From: Streptomyces turgidiscabies Car8
GTDB taxonomy: Bacteria; Actinomycetota; Actinomycetes; Streptomycetales; Streptomycetaceae
Direction of reading: 5' to 3'
DNA length: 60,778 nucleotides
Assembly: GCF_000331005.1 (NCBI RefSeq)
Contig: NZ_AEJB01000506.1
Span: 1 to 60,778, forward strand
Shown here: in pieces, positions 31,696-41,411 of the stretch
Layout: every line of letters begins with the position of its first letter
How positions within the stretch are numbered: position 1 is the stretch's first letter
Notes under the pieces: model-generated
What the model was told of the DNA's origin: nothing
What the model saw: the letters and a program-made list of their open reading frames with translations, nothing else
Database searches by the model: none
Program-made: the position numbers and the translations under genes

Positions 31696-32757
31696 TCAGC
31701 CCCGGGATGTGAGCCAGTCCTCGTCCGCCCACGCGGCGGTCTTCGGGATGCGGGAACCGTAGTCCGGCAGCTCGCCGACGCGGGCGCGGACACTCGCGTG
31801 CACCCGGGCGTGCGGGGGCAGTGGGCGATGCCGGTAGGTCAGCAGGGCCCAGATCCAGCCCATCCGGTGCACCTTGCCCAGCGCGTACGAGGGGCCGACC
31901 GGCACCTCGCGCCGGTATGACCCGGGCCTCAGCAGGAGGCCCTTGCCGTCGGGGGCCAGGGCGCCGTCCACGACCCACTTCAGGGCGATGGTGGCGAGAT
32001 GGTGGTCGTCCTCGAAGGTGCCGCCGACGTCCGAGTGGACTCCCGCGAACCACACCTGCTCGACCCCGTCCGGCAGCGCCGGCTGCTCGCCCGGGGTGAC
32101 CAGGTACTCGCGGTAGGGCGTGCGCTTCTCGTCGATGGAGACGGCGTGCCGGACCCGGAGGGCGTTCGGGACCTGCCGGGTGTGCGGCCAGCGCAGGTTC
32201 CAGCGCAGGATGCCGGCCGCCTTCACGGAGTCCCAGATGCCCAGGTACTCGACGGGGATACCCGTCCTGGCCTCCACTTTGATGCTGAACGTGCCCGCGA
32301 AATGGTGGAGTTGGGCCCAGTCGTCGGCGGTGAAGCTCTTGTTCCTGGCGTAGACCGACACGGCGTACGGGACGAGGTTCTCCAGCCCCGGCCGCAGCAG
32401 ACCGACCGCCTTGAGCATGCCGGTGAGCGCACGCGCCGTGTACGCGCCCCGGCTGAAGCCGAACACGTAGACGTGGTCGCCCGGTTCGTAGTGCCGCATC
32501 AGATACGTGTACGCCTCCGCGAGGTTGACCCTGATCCCGGAACCGAAGGCGAGCCCGAACAGTTTCGACAGCCGGCGGCCCACAGCCGTCAGGGTGCCCG
32601 CCGCGGAGAACGTGCCGACCCCGGGGTCGTAGTACGCGATCTGCCGGGCGGGGTCGGAGAGGTCCAGCATCTCGTAGAGCCGTACGACGTTCGTGTTGCC
32701 CTTCGCCTTCAGCTGATTTCCCGTGCCGTCCAGACAGATGACGAGGTTCCTGGCCAT
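31696..32757 (-). CDS. DUF2235 alpha/beta hydrolase (Tle1-like phospholipase domain)
   Basis: A 353-residue protein from ATG at 32755-32757. The DUF2235 fold starts RNLVICLDGTGNQLKAKGNT (about 3-22), then IAYYDPGVGTFSAAG. The nucleophile elbow is VYVFGFSRGAYTARAL with Ser102, and the C-terminal half has WFAGVHSDVGGTFEDDHHLA with His241 and Asp243. The same domain forms the catalytic core of type VI secretion phospholipase effectors (Tle1) and of free-standing hydrolases of unknown role. No signal or secretion domain is visible, so a cytoplasmic enzyme is inferred, acting on lipid or another ester. It is divergent from the caspase gene over an AT-richer 111-base promoter region, suggesting co-regulation with the caspase module. 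Confidence 0.87.
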   Translation of the reverse strand: MARNLVICLDGTGNQLKAKGNTNVVRLYEMLDLSDPARQIAYYDPGVGTFSAAGTLTAVGRRLSKLFGLAFGSGIRVNLAEAYTYLMRHYEPGDHVYVFGFSRGAYTARALTGMLKAVGLLRPGLENLVPYAVSVYARNKSFTADDWAQLHHFAGTFSIKVEARTGIPVEYLGIWDSVKAAGILRWNLRWPHTRQVPNALRVRHAVSIDEKRTPYREYLVTPGEQPALPDGVEQVWFAGVHSDVGGTFEDDHHLATIALKWVVDGALAPDGKGLLLRPGSYRREVPVGPSYALGKVHRMGWIWALLTYRHRPLPPHARVHASVRARVGELPDYGSRIPKTAAWADEDWLTSRG

Positions 32758-32785
32758 GGCGGCCTCACCTTCACTGACGTATGCC

Positions 32786-32814
32786 AGGACATACAGGGTG
32801 TTACGAAATATAGT
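32786..32814 (+). promoter_or_regulatory. Promoter of the caspase operon
   Basis: AGGACA at 32786-32791 and TATAGT at 32809-32814, spacer 17, in an unusually AT-rich stretch. The predicted start point is near 32821, about 48 bases before the caspase ATG. On the other strand TATATT overlaps the same place and may serve the DUF2235 gene, so the two promoters could compete. Confidence 0.5.
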
Positions 32815-32868
32815 AGGAGAAATGATGCCAATGGGCATGCTCGGGAGCGGTGGTGTTCCGGAGGATCC

Positions 32869-34071
32869 ATGGCCGGTTCAGTGATCTATCTCGAAGACGT
32901 GGCCGCCGACGAGGCAGGGGCCGCCCCGCCCCGCACCCACGCGCTGGTCGTCGGAGTCGGCAAGTACCCGCACCTCGACGGCGGTGAGTCACCGGTCGCC
33001 GACTCCGACGGGATGCACCAGCTCAGCTCGCCCCCGGTGTCGGCCCGCGCCTTCGCCACCTGGCTGCTCACCGAGTACAACGACCCCGAACGCCCGCTCG
33101 GCAGCGTGGCCCTGCTGCTCAGCGAGGAAAACCCGACGCCGTTCACCGACCCCCGTACACGGACCGACCACGACGTCGACGACGCCACCATCGGCAACAT
33201 CGTCACCGCGGTCGGCGACTGGTACGACCGCGGCGACAGCCACGTCGACAACCGGCTCCTCTTCTACTTCTGCGGACACGGCGTCTCCCAGGGCGAGGAC
33301 ATGGCGCTGCTCGCCGCCGACGTCTTCGCCGACCACCACAACCCCCTCAACGGAGCACTGGACTTCGCCGGCCTCATGAACGGCCTCAAGCGGTGCAAGG
33401 CCGGCCAGCAGGTGTTCTTCGTGGACGCCTGCCGCGCCAACTCCGATGTACTGATCGACAGTTCGGGCACCAGGTTCGCCGGCTGCACCCCGCTCGGCGC
33501 AGGCGCGCGCCCGCTGGACCTGCCCCGGCGCTTCCACATCCCCTACTACGCCACCCTGGCCGGCGACCGCTCCTACGGCAGGACCGGCGAGGTCAGCCTG
33601 TTCACGGAGGCCGTGCTGAAGAGCCTCGCCGGGGCCGCGAGCGACGACCCGGAGGGTGACTGGCAGGTCAACACCTCCCAACTCCTCACGGCGATCGACC
33701 ACTTCATGCACCAGCCGAGCTTCGCCGGCCCCGTCGCGAACGTCCAGGTCCCCTCGGTCGGCGAACTGCCCGTCTTCGTCCTCCACCAGCTGGCCGGCAC
33801 CCCGGTCGTCCCGGTGTACGTCGGCTGCGACCCGGCGGAGGACAACGCCGAAGCCGAGTTCGTGTGCCGGGAGGACGGACAGGACGGCCGGGAGCGGCTG
33901 CGCCGGTCGGCCGGCGACATCGACATGGACGACCCAGAGTGCGAGTGGGCCATCGAACTCGGCTTCGGCAACTACGTCTTCGAAGCCCACCTCGGCGACC
34001 ACGAGGTGCGGACCAAACCCGTCACCGTGCGTCCGGTGTTCCGGCGCGTGCAACTGGGGAAGCCGTCATGA
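32869..34071 (+). CDS. Caspase-like (peptidase C14) protease with C-terminal beta domain
   Basis: A 400-residue protein from ATG at 32869 (GGAGG ribosome site). The p20-like caspase domain spans about 22-230: HALVVGVGKYPHL, RLLFYFCGHGVSQGEDMALL with catalytic His137, and QQVFFVDACRANSDVLIDSS with catalytic Cys188. Residues FTEAVLKSLAGAASDDPEGD begin the p10-like part. A second region (about 305-400: VVPVYVGCDPAEDNAEAEFV, CEWAIELGFGNYVFEAHLGD) looks like a beta-sandwich. No signal peptide. The gene overlaps the following one (ATGA), giving tight coupling. Bacterial caspase-like proteases are frequent effectors in abortive or conflict systems but also serve housekeeping roles. Which applies here is unknown; no TIR, NTPase or nucleic-acid sensor is fused to it. 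Confidence 0.9.
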   Translation: MAGSVIYLEDVAADEAGAAPPRTHALVVGVGKYPHLDGGESPVADSDGMHQLSSPPVSARAFATWLLTEYNDPERPLGSVALLLSEENPTPFTDPRTRTDHDVDDATIGNIVTAVGDWYDRGDSHVDNRLLFYFCGHGVSQGEDMALLAADVFADHHNPLNGALDFAGLMNGLKRCKAGQQVFFVDACRANSDVLIDSSGTRFAGCTPLGAGARPLDLPRRFHIPYYATLAGDRSYGRTGEVSLFTEAVLKSLAGAASDDPEGDWQVNTSQLLTAIDHFMHQPSFAGPVANVQVPSVGELPVFVLHQLAGTPVVPVYVGCDPAEDNAEAEFVCREDGQDGRERLRRSAGDIDMDDPECEWAIELGFGNYVFEAHLGDHEVRTKPVTVRPVFRRVQLGKPS

Positions 34072-35351
34072 GCACCGGTCTGCGGGTCTCCGTGGCGCTG
34101 AGCCTCCACGAGTCCGACCTGCCCTACGGGGCGAAGGTCGTCGGCGACATCTACCCGGCCGACGGCACCGGCAGCGCCCACCGGGACGTCCTCTTCCCCT
34201 GCGGGACCTCCGCGCCGGCGGCCCGCTACGAGGTCGACCCCGGGCGCTATCTCGTGTCCGCCACCCTGCCCTCCGGCATCGTGCTCTCCAAGGACGCGGA
34301 GGTCAGCGAGGGCAAGGACACCCATGTGACGCTGCGCACCGCGCCCTCGCCCTTCGAGTCGCACTCCTGGCAGTACCTCATGGGCAACATCGAGGCGTAC
34401 GGCGAGTATCACGACGACGAGACGATCGAGGAGCCCCGCTCGCAGGGGTCGCGTTCCGGGGTGTGGGCGACACGCGGGGTGGTGGCACCCGGGAGTGCCG
34501 TCTGGGTCGGCGACCCGAAGCCCGACAGCTGGCACTTCCCCACCATGCTCGCCCTGACCGACGGCCCCTCACCGGAACCGGTCGCTCTCGACCTGGCGCG
34601 CTCGGCGCCGCACACCGTGCCCAGCCTCGGCCTGGGTGACGCCGCCGCCCGCCTCTACCGCTTCGGCCCGCACGGCCCGGTCGACGAAGAGGGCGAGCCC
34701 GCCCTCAAGGGGCCCACTGGCCGACGGCAGTTCCTGGTCGTCTCGATGGCAGGCGCCGAGTACATCGTCACCCTCCCCGCGCCCTGGGGGAACGCGCAGA
34801 TCGAGGTCCTGGTCAACGAACGCCAGAGCCCGACCGGCAGCACCGTCTCCGTCACCGTCCGCGACAGCCGGGTGGGGCCCGCCCTCGGCTACATGGGCCG
34901 GGGCGCCTTCGGTACGGCCGCCGCACTGGTCAAGGACGCCGAGGACATGCTCTACGCCAAGATGGAGAACCCCCTCGCCGCGGTGGCCGGCGCCTACATC
35001 CTGGTCGGCAGCGAGCTCACCGAGCAGCGGCACCGCTGGGACGACTGGCTCGACCATCTGCGCCGCGAGTTCCCCTGGCTGAGCGACGGCTCGCTGCTGT
35101 GGGGCATGCGCCATCTGCGCCGGGCCCACACGGAGACCGAACTGAGCGCGGCGCGGGACGCGCTCGTCGAGGCCTTCGACCGAGGCGTCCCGGTCTTCAC
35201 CCTGGGACTGAGCCGCCTCATCCACGGCCTCTCCGAGTTTCCCGACGACCCGGAGTGCGCCACCCGCCTCGACCAGGCCCGGCTGCTGTCCTACCGCGTG
35301 GACATGCGCGAGCCGTTCGTGATCGTCGGTCTGCGAGGGGTGCCCCAGTAG
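34068..35351 (+). CDS. Uncharacterised protein coupled to the caspase: beta-rich N-half, helical C-half
   Basis: A 427-residue protein from ATG at 34068, which overlaps the caspase stop. I do not recognise a named domain. Residues 5-90 look like a beta-sandwich (LRVSVALSLHESDLPYG, GRYLVSATLPSGIVLSKDAE), similar in flavour to the C-terminal beta domain of the caspase. Residues 130-265 are mostly beta with Pro/Gly turns, including ValTrp-rich SAVWVGDPKPDSWHFPTMLA. Residues 270-410 form helical pairs: PLAAVAGAYILVGSELTEQR, RWDDWLDHLRREFPWLSDGS, LLWGMRHLRRAHTETELSAA and DALVEAFDRGVPVFTLGLSR. This TPR-like repeat could bind a partner. There is no catalytic motif or signal. Tight coupling suggests a substrate, sensor or scaffold for the protease. 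Confidence 0.8.
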   Translation: MSTGLRVSVALSLHESDLPYGAKVVGDIYPADGTGSAHRDVLFPCGTSAPAARYEVDPGRYLVSATLPSGIVLSKDAEVSEGKDTHVTLRTAPSPFESHSWQYLMGNIEAYGEYHDDETIEEPRSQGSRSGVWATRGVVAPGSAVWVGDPKPDSWHFPTMLALTDGPSPEPVALDLARSAPHTVPSLGLGDAAARLYRFGPHGPVDEEGEPALKGPTGRRQFLVVSMAGAEYIVTLPAPWGNAQIEVLVNERQSPTGSTVSVTVRDSRVGPALGYMGRGAFGTAAALVKDAEDMLYAKMENPLAAVAGAYILVGSELTEQRHRWDDWLDHLRREFPWLSDGSLLWGMRHLRRAHTETELSAARDALVEAFDRGVPVFTLGLSRLIHGLSEFPDDPECATRLDQARLLSYRVDMREPFVIVGLRGVPQ

Positions 35352-35378
35352 AGCGAGAGACCCGGCGAGGAGGCCGCG

Positions 35379-36422
35379 ATGATCCGGTTCACGATGCTGC
35401 CCGGCGAGGACGGCGACTGTCTGCTCCTGGAATACGGCGACGACACCTTCGTCCGGCGGATCCTCGTCGACGGCGGTCGCGCGGGCACGTATCCGCTGAT
35501 CAAACCGGTTCTCGCCGGGCTCGACGGGCTGGTCGACCTCCTCGTCGTCACGCACGTCGACCAGGACCACATCCTCGGAGTGCTCGCCCTCCTTGACGAC
35601 CCGGACCGGCCGGTGGAGTTCGGGGACGTGTGGTTCAACGGCTTCGACCATCTCCTCGACACCGAAGGGTTCGGCGCGCAGGACGGCGAGAAGCTCACCA
35701 GCGCGCTGCTGACGGGCAAGGTGCCCTGGAACGACGCGTTCGGCGGGCGCGGTGCGGAGGTCGGGCGGCAGCTCGGGTGGTTCGACGACGGGTCCACGAT
35801 GGAGGTGCTCTCGCCCGACCGGACGCAGCTGGAGAAGCTGGCCCCGGTGTGGGTGAAGGAGTGCGCCGCCCATGGGCTGATCCCGGGCCGGGATCCCGAC
35901 GAGCCGCCGGTCGTCCCCGGCTTCGAGCACTTCGGCGGCGCCGTGAACGTGGAGCAGCTCGCCGCGACCCCGTTCAAGCGGGACAACTCTCCGACGAACG
36001 TCACCAGCATCGGACTGCTCTTCGAGTTCCAGGACCGGCGGATCGTCCTCACCGGCGACGCGGACGACCACCGGCTCGTCGAGTCGATTCGCCCCAGGGC
36101 CGAGGCGGCGGGCGGACGGCTCCACGTCGACGTCCTGAAGGTCGCCCACCACGGCAGCGGCCACAACCTCTCCAACGAGCTGCTGGGCCTCCTCGACTGC
36201 GACCGCTATCTGATCTCCACCAGCGGCGCCCGGCACAACCACCCCGACGACATCGCCATGTCCCGCATCCTCCAGCACGGCGGAGCGCGCAAGGAGATCG
36301 TCTTCAACTACCGCGACCGTGCCGCGCTCTGGGACGTCGCCTCCCTCAGAGACCGTTTCGGCTACACGGTGACAGCACCCGGGCCGGACGCGGCTGACGG
36401 CTTCGTGACCTTCGAACTCTGA
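35379..36422 (+). CDS. ComEC/Rec2-type metallo-beta-lactamase-fold hydrolase
   Basis: A 347-residue protein from ATG at 35379, 27 bases after the previous stop. The metal site follows the ComEC-type pattern: HxDxDH in VVTHVDQDHILG (His59, Asp61, Asp63, His64), Asp in VLTGDADDHRL (about 225-229), KVAHHGSGHN (His257/258) and the late SGARHNHPDD pair. It contains the core fold only, with no membrane channel part, so it is a soluble enzyme. Relatives of this domain degrade DNA or other phosphodiesters. As the last gene of the caspase operon it may be a nuclease or second-messenger hydrolase; this is inference. The GDDTFVRRILVDGGRAG opening is typical. Confidence 0.88.
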   Translation: MIRFTMLPGEDGDCLLLEYGDDTFVRRILVDGGRAGTYPLIKPVLAGLDGLVDLLVVTHVDQDHILGVLALLDDPDRPVEFGDVWFNGFDHLLDTEGFGAQDGEKLTSALLTGKVPWNDAFGGRGAEVGRQLGWFDDGSTMEVLSPDRTQLEKLAPVWVKECAAHGLIPGRDPDEPPVVPGFEHFGGAVNVEQLAATPFKRDNSPTNVTSIGLLFEFQDRRIVLTGDADDHRLVESIRPRAEAAGGRLHVDVLKVAHHGSGHNLSNELLGLLDCDRYLISTSGARHNHPDDIAMSRILQHGGARKEIVFNYRDRAALWDVASLRDRFGYTVTAPGPDAADGFVTFEL

Positions 36423-36519
36423 CCCCGGGGTCGCTCGGATGGCGGCCCCGGCTTGACAGGCGGACGATGGAGGCAAGAGGGGGTCCGACAGCCATGGCGG
36501 GGGATGGGAGGCAGCAGAC

Positions 36520-36885
36520 ATGCTGGAGATCAAGACGGTCGAGAAGCCGGACGAGCGGCGCGACTTCCCCAGAGGACACCTCGAGGCCGTACACATGACC
36601 GGCCTCGACTTCGCGGTGGCGACCTTCGAACCGGGCTGGCGCTGGTCCGAGTCGGTCGGGCCCCTCGCGGGCACGAAGAGCTGCGAGATCCACCACAACG
36701 GCTATGTCGTCCAGGGCCGGATGGGCATCCGCATGGATGACGGCGGCGAGGGCGAAGTGGGCCCCGGCGACGTCTTCGTGTGTCCGCCCGGGCACGACGC
36801 GTGGGTCGTCGGCGACGAACAGGTCATCGTCCACGACTTCGCGGGAGGCATGGCACAGGACTACGCGAAGGCGAAGGGAAGCTGA
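36520..36885 (+). CDS. Small cupin-domain protein
   Basis: A 121-residue single cupin from ATG at 36520. It contains the two cupin motifs: GTKSCEIHHNGYVVQGRMGI (about 51-70, metal-ligand histidines) and the second motif within GPGDVFVCPPGHDAWVVGDE (about 82-101) with a single His. The ligand set is incomplete compared with metal-dependent dioxygenases, so it may bind rather than convert its ligand. It lies 97 bases after the metallo-beta-lactamase gene and ends 21 bases from the convergent VWA gene. A role in the caspase module is not indicated, other than proximity. Confidence 0.85.
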   Translation: MLEIKTVEKPDERRDFPRGHLEAVHMTGLDFAVATFEPGWRWSESVGPLAGTKSCEIHHNGYVVQGRMGIRMDDGGEGEVGPGDVFVCPPGHDAWVVGDEQVIVHDFAGGMAQDYAKAKGS

Positions 36886-36906
36886 CCGCGACGCCTGCCC
36901 GGGGGC

Positions 36907-38282
36907 TCACACCGGCAGCAACCGGGTGATCAGCGCGCCGAGTTGGCGGGCGTTGCGGCACTCACGCATCTCCACCAGCTCGGCGTACGCGGGCGCCGCC
37001 GAGTCGCCCGTGCCCCACTGGGACCGCCCTTCCGGGTTCAGCCAGTAGACGCGGCGGGCCCGTTCGGCCAGCTGCCGTACCGCGGGCAGATTCGGGTCGC
37101 TCATGTTCGTACGGGCGTCACCGAGCACGAACACCGTCGTGCGGGGGCCGACCGCGTCGCCGTACCGCTCTGTGAACTCGCCCAGGGCCATGCCGTAGTC
37201 ACTGCTGCCGTGCCAGCCCGTCAGGGTCGCCTCCGCGCGGATTCGGGCGCCCAGCCCCTCGGCGTCGGCGGCGCCGTGCACCAACAGGCCGGTCACCTCG
37301 TCGACCCGGTTGACGAACGCGAACACCCGGACCTTGCTGAACTGGTCGTGCAGCGCCTGCACCAGCAGCATCGTGAAGTCGGAGAAGCCGGCCACCGAAC
37401 CCGACACGTCGCACAGCAGGACCAGTTCGGGCCGGGCGGGCCGGCGTCGGCGCAGCACGGGCCGCATCGGCACCCCGCCCGTCGACAGTGACGCGCGCAC
37501 CGTGCGCCGCAGGTCTATCGAACCGCGTGCGGCCTTGCGGCGGCGGGCCGCCAGCCGGGTGGCCAGTCTGCGCGCGAGGGGCTGAACTGTCCTGCGCAGC
37601 TCGGCCAGTTGGCTACGCCCGGCGACCAGGAAATCGACCCGGTCGGCTGTCGGTGCGACCGCCCGCCGCGCGATCTCGTCCCGGCCGCGCCGCTCGGCGA
37701 CCCGGCGCCGCGCCTCCGCGCCGACCAGCCGCCGGAACTCCTCGATCCGCCGCCGGATCTCGTCGTCGAGCAACCGGTCGGCGAACCCCGCCTCCCCGGC
37801 GCTCTCCCGCAGGCTCGCCCGCACCCGGGCCAGCAGCGTCTGCGGCCGGAGCCGGTCCAGCGTCTGGTACGACGACCAGCCGTCCGATCCCGGTGAGGAG
37901 CCGTAGCCGCCGAACCCGTCGACCGCCTCTGCGGCCAGCCGGGCCAGCAGCGCCCGGTCGTTCGCGGCCAGCGCGGCGGCGAGCCGGTCGCGCAGCTCGT
38001 CCCGCCCGGTGGGTCCGGTGCCGGGTCCCCCGACACCCCGGGGAAAGTACAGGTCGAAGACCGGGTCGAACACCGGACGCTGGGCGGTGCCGTGCAGCAG
38101 GGTCGCGGCCAGCCCTTCGCGCAGCGACTCCCGGTCCGTGAAGCCGAGCACGGCCACCGCCTGCGCCGCGTCCACGGTCTCGCCGGTACCGATCCGCACA
38201 CCGTGCGTACGCAGCGCGCCGACCAGCCCTGTCAGCCGTTCGGCGACATCGGCACCCGAACCGGGGTGGGCCGACGGCGCGT

Positions 38283-38286
<4 letters not shown>
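36907..38286 (-). CDS. VWA-domain protein of the CoxE type
   Basis: A 459-residue protein from a GTG at 38284-38286 overlapping the MoxR stop (GTGA). The N-terminal part (about 1-280) is helical and Arg-rich, with clusters such as RRIEEFRRLVGAEARRRVAE. The C-terminal von Willebrand A domain begins RPELVLLCDVSGSVAGFSDF, whose Asp293, Ser295 and Ser297 make the MIDAS DxSxS motif. It continues with RVFAFVNRVDEVTGLL and TTVFVLGDARTNMSDPN. MoxR/VWA pairs act as chaperone-like machines that insert metals or remodel enzyme complexes; CoxD/CoxE mature CO dehydrogenase. No obvious client is adjacent. The molybdenum hydroxylase at 4-9 kb is a distant possibility. Confidence 0.92.
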
Positions 38287-39179
<893 letters not shown>

Positions 39180-39279
39180 TATCTAAGCGCTTGTTCACCG
39201 CCCGTGTCACGCATGAATCCGCGCGACGGCCCTCCATGGCAGGGGCCGACCGCCGAAGCGCCCGGCCCCTCACGCCCGT

Positions 39280-39936
39280 TCACGCGCGGCCGTCAGCGCT
39301 CACCAGCACCACTTCCAGGGTGCGCGGACCGTGCACGCCCTCGACCCGGTCGAGTTCGATGTCACTGGTCGCGGACGGCCCGGAGATCCAGGTCAACGCC
39401 CGTGTCGGGTCCAGGCGTTCGAAAGCCTGGGGGACGGAGGAGACGACCTGGCCGGGGACCCGGACGACACAGATGTGGTGGTCGGGCACCAGGGTGATCC
39501 GGCGGCGCCCCTGGTCCGGACCGCCGTCCAGGACGATGGTGCCGGTCTCGGCGATGGCCAGGGCGCACGCCGTGACGACGCTGTCGACCTCGTCCAGGTC
39601 GTACGCGGTGCTCACCGCGCGGTCCTCGACCCGGGTGATGTCCGCGGCCGACAGCCACGCGGGCGGGAGCCCCGGCGGTACGACCACCGACGCCGAGCCG
39701 TGCGCGGACAGTATCCCGGCGAGCAGGGCGGGGAGCTCGTCGTCGGTGCAGCGGTGCACGATCGCCCGGTAGTCCGCCAGGTTCTCGGCGAGGAGTTCGA
39801 CGGTCTCCTCCACGCTGCGGTTTCCGTGCTCGCGCACATAGTCGCGGTCGACGGCCTGGTCGTACGGTGTGTCGTCGCGGGGCACGTCGGCGAGTGCGCG
39901 CCGTACCCGGCCCAGGATCAGCTCGCGGCTGTTCAC
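39280..39936 (-). CDS. lutC: LutC-like lactate utilisation protein (LUD domain)
   Basis: A 218-residue protein from a GTG at 39934-39936, overlapping the LutB stop. The LUD (LutC/YkgG) domain is complete: SVVVPPGLPPAWLSAADITR, SVVTACALAIAETGTIVLDG (about 120-139), ITLVPDHHICVVRVPGQVVS and WISGPSATSDIELDRVEGVH with the conserved Gly-Pro-Ser segment. LutA, LutB and LutC together oxidise L-lactate to pyruvate. It is the last gene of the leftward rhamnose/lactate string, so expression may depend on the rhaI promoter 7 kb away, unless an internal promoter lies in the 72-base gap before lutA. Confidence 0.92.
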   Translation of the reverse strand: MNSRELILGRVRRALADVPRDDTPYDQAVDRDYVREHGNRSVEETVELLAENLADYRAIVHRCTDDELPALLAGILSAHGSASVVVPPGLPPAWLSAADITRVEDRAVSTAYDLDEVDSVVTACALAIAETGTIVLDGGPDQGRRRITLVPDHHICVVRVPGQVVSSVPQAFERLDPTRALTWISGPSATSDIELDRVEGVHGPRTLEVVLVSADGRA

Positions 39937-41411
39937 TTCGTGGTGTCCTTTCCGCCGTGGGTGCGCTGCCACCAGTCGCGGAACGGCTCCACCGGTACGG
40001 CCGGCAGATCACGGGTGCCGCTCCAGGCCCTGCCGGGCCCAGGCAGGGTGCGGGGGTGGAAGCGCCGGGTGCGGGAGGCGAGACGCTGGCCGGTGCGCAG
40101 GGCGCCGGGATGGCTGAACGCCCAGCGGGCGGCCCGCATCGCGGCCCGCTCGGCGGCATGCCCCTTCGCGGGCTTCAGCACCACCTTGTTGCCCTCCCGG
40201 GTGGCAGGACCGCCCTGCACGACGCGCTCGCGCAGATGCACCAGCACCTCCGGGATGTCGATCGCGACCGGGCACACCTCGTAGCAGGCCCCGCACAGCG
40301 AGGAGGCGTACGGGAGTGAGGCGTCGATCTCGCTCGCGGTGCCCCGGAGCTGAGGGCTCAGGATGGCGCCGATCGGGCCCGGATAGACGGAGCCGTAGGC
40401 GTGGCCGCCGGCCCGCTCGTACACCGGGCACACGTTCAGACAGGCCGAGCAGCGGATACAGCGCAGGGCCTGGCGGCCGACCTCGTCGGCGAGGGTGTCG
40501 GTGCGGCCGTTGTCGATCAGGACCAGGTGGAATGTCTGGGGTCCGTCCCCGTCCGTCGTACCGGTCCAGGTCGAGGTGTACGGGTTCATGCGTTCGGCGG
40601 TCGAGGAACGGGGGAGCGTCTGGAGGAAGACCTCCAGGTCCCGCCAGGTCGGCACGATCTTCTCGATGCCGACGACCGAGATGAGCGTCTCGGGCAGGGT
40701 CAGGCACATCCGCCCGTTGCCCTCGGACTCGACCACGACCAGGGTGCCGGTCTCGGCGACCATGAAGTTGGCCCCGGAGACGCCCACCTTGGCGCGCAGG
40801 AATTTTTCTCGGAGGTGGAGTCGCGCCGCCTCGGCCAGTTCGGCGGGGGTGTCGGTGAGGCCCTCGGGGGCCGGGCGGCCCCACTCGCTCATCTCCCGCG
40901 CGAAGATGTCCCGGATCTCACCCCGGTTGCGGTGGATCGCCGGGACGAGGATGTGCGAGGGGCGGTCCTTGCCCAACTGCACGATCAGCTCGGCGAGATC
41001 GGTCTCGTAGGCGTGGATGCCCTCGGCCTCCAGGGCCTCGTTCAGCCCGATCTCCTGCGTGGCCATCGACTTGACCTTGACGACCTCCGACTCACCGGTC
41101 ATCCGCACCAGGTCGATGACGATCCGGTTGGCCTCGTCCGCGTCGGCAGCCCAGTGCACGACACCGCCGGACGCGATGACCGACTCCTCCAACTGGACGA
41201 GATAGCGGTCGAGATGACGGAGCGTGTGGTCCTTGATCCGCTTGCCCGCCTCCCGCAGCTCCGCCCAGTCGGACACCTCGGCGACGGCCTTCGCCCGTTT
41301 GCCGCGGATGGTGTGGGTGGCGTGGCGCAGATTGGCGCGCAGGGTCTGGTTGCCCACCGCCTCATGGGCCGCCTTTGGGAAGGCCGGCATCCCGACGAAC
41401 GTCCCGCTCAT
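39933..41411 (-). CDS. lutB: LutB-like iron-sulfur lactate oxidation subunit
   Basis: A 492-residue protein from ATG at 41409-41411, overlapping the LutA stop. The N-terminal LUD-type domain (about 60-300) includes VGVSGANFMVAETGTLVVVE. The ferredoxin-like part has two cysteine clusters, RCIRCSACLNVCPVY (about 360) and SSLCGACYEVCPVAIDIPEV (about 408), for two 4Fe-4S centres. A C-terminal DUF3390-like tail follows (RAARWAFSHPGALRTG). It is the electron-transfer core of the LutABC complex, converting L-lactate to pyruvate. Both cysteine sets are intact. Confidence 0.94.
   Translation of the reverse strand: MSGTFVGMPAFPKAAHEAVGNQTLRANLRHATHTIRGKRAKAVAEVSDWAELREAGKRIKDHTLRHLDRYLVQLEESVIASGGVVHWAADADEANRIVIDLVRMTGESEVVKVKSMATQEIGLNEALEAEGIHAYETDLAELIVQLGKDRPSHILVPAIHRNRGEIRDIFAREMSEWGRPAPEGLTDTPAELAEAARLHLREKFLRAKVGVSGANFMVAETGTLVVVESEGNGRMCLTLPETLISVVGIEKIVPTWRDLEVFLQTLPRSSTAERMNPYTSTWTGTTDGDGPQTFHLVLIDNGRTDTLADEVGRQALRCIRCSACLNVCPVYERAGGHAYGSVYPGPIGAILSPQLRGTASEIDASLPYASSLCGACYEVCPVAIDIPEVLVHLRERVVQGGPATREGNKVVLKPAKGHAAERAAMRAARWAFSHPGALRTGQRLASRTRRFHPRTLPGPGRAWSGTRDLPAVPVEPFRDWWQRTHGGKDTTK

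Noticed and set aside
39185..39192. AAGCGCTT palindrome as a TetR operator before moxR
   Set aside because: Eight bases are too short to separate from chance, and no TetR gene is adjacent.
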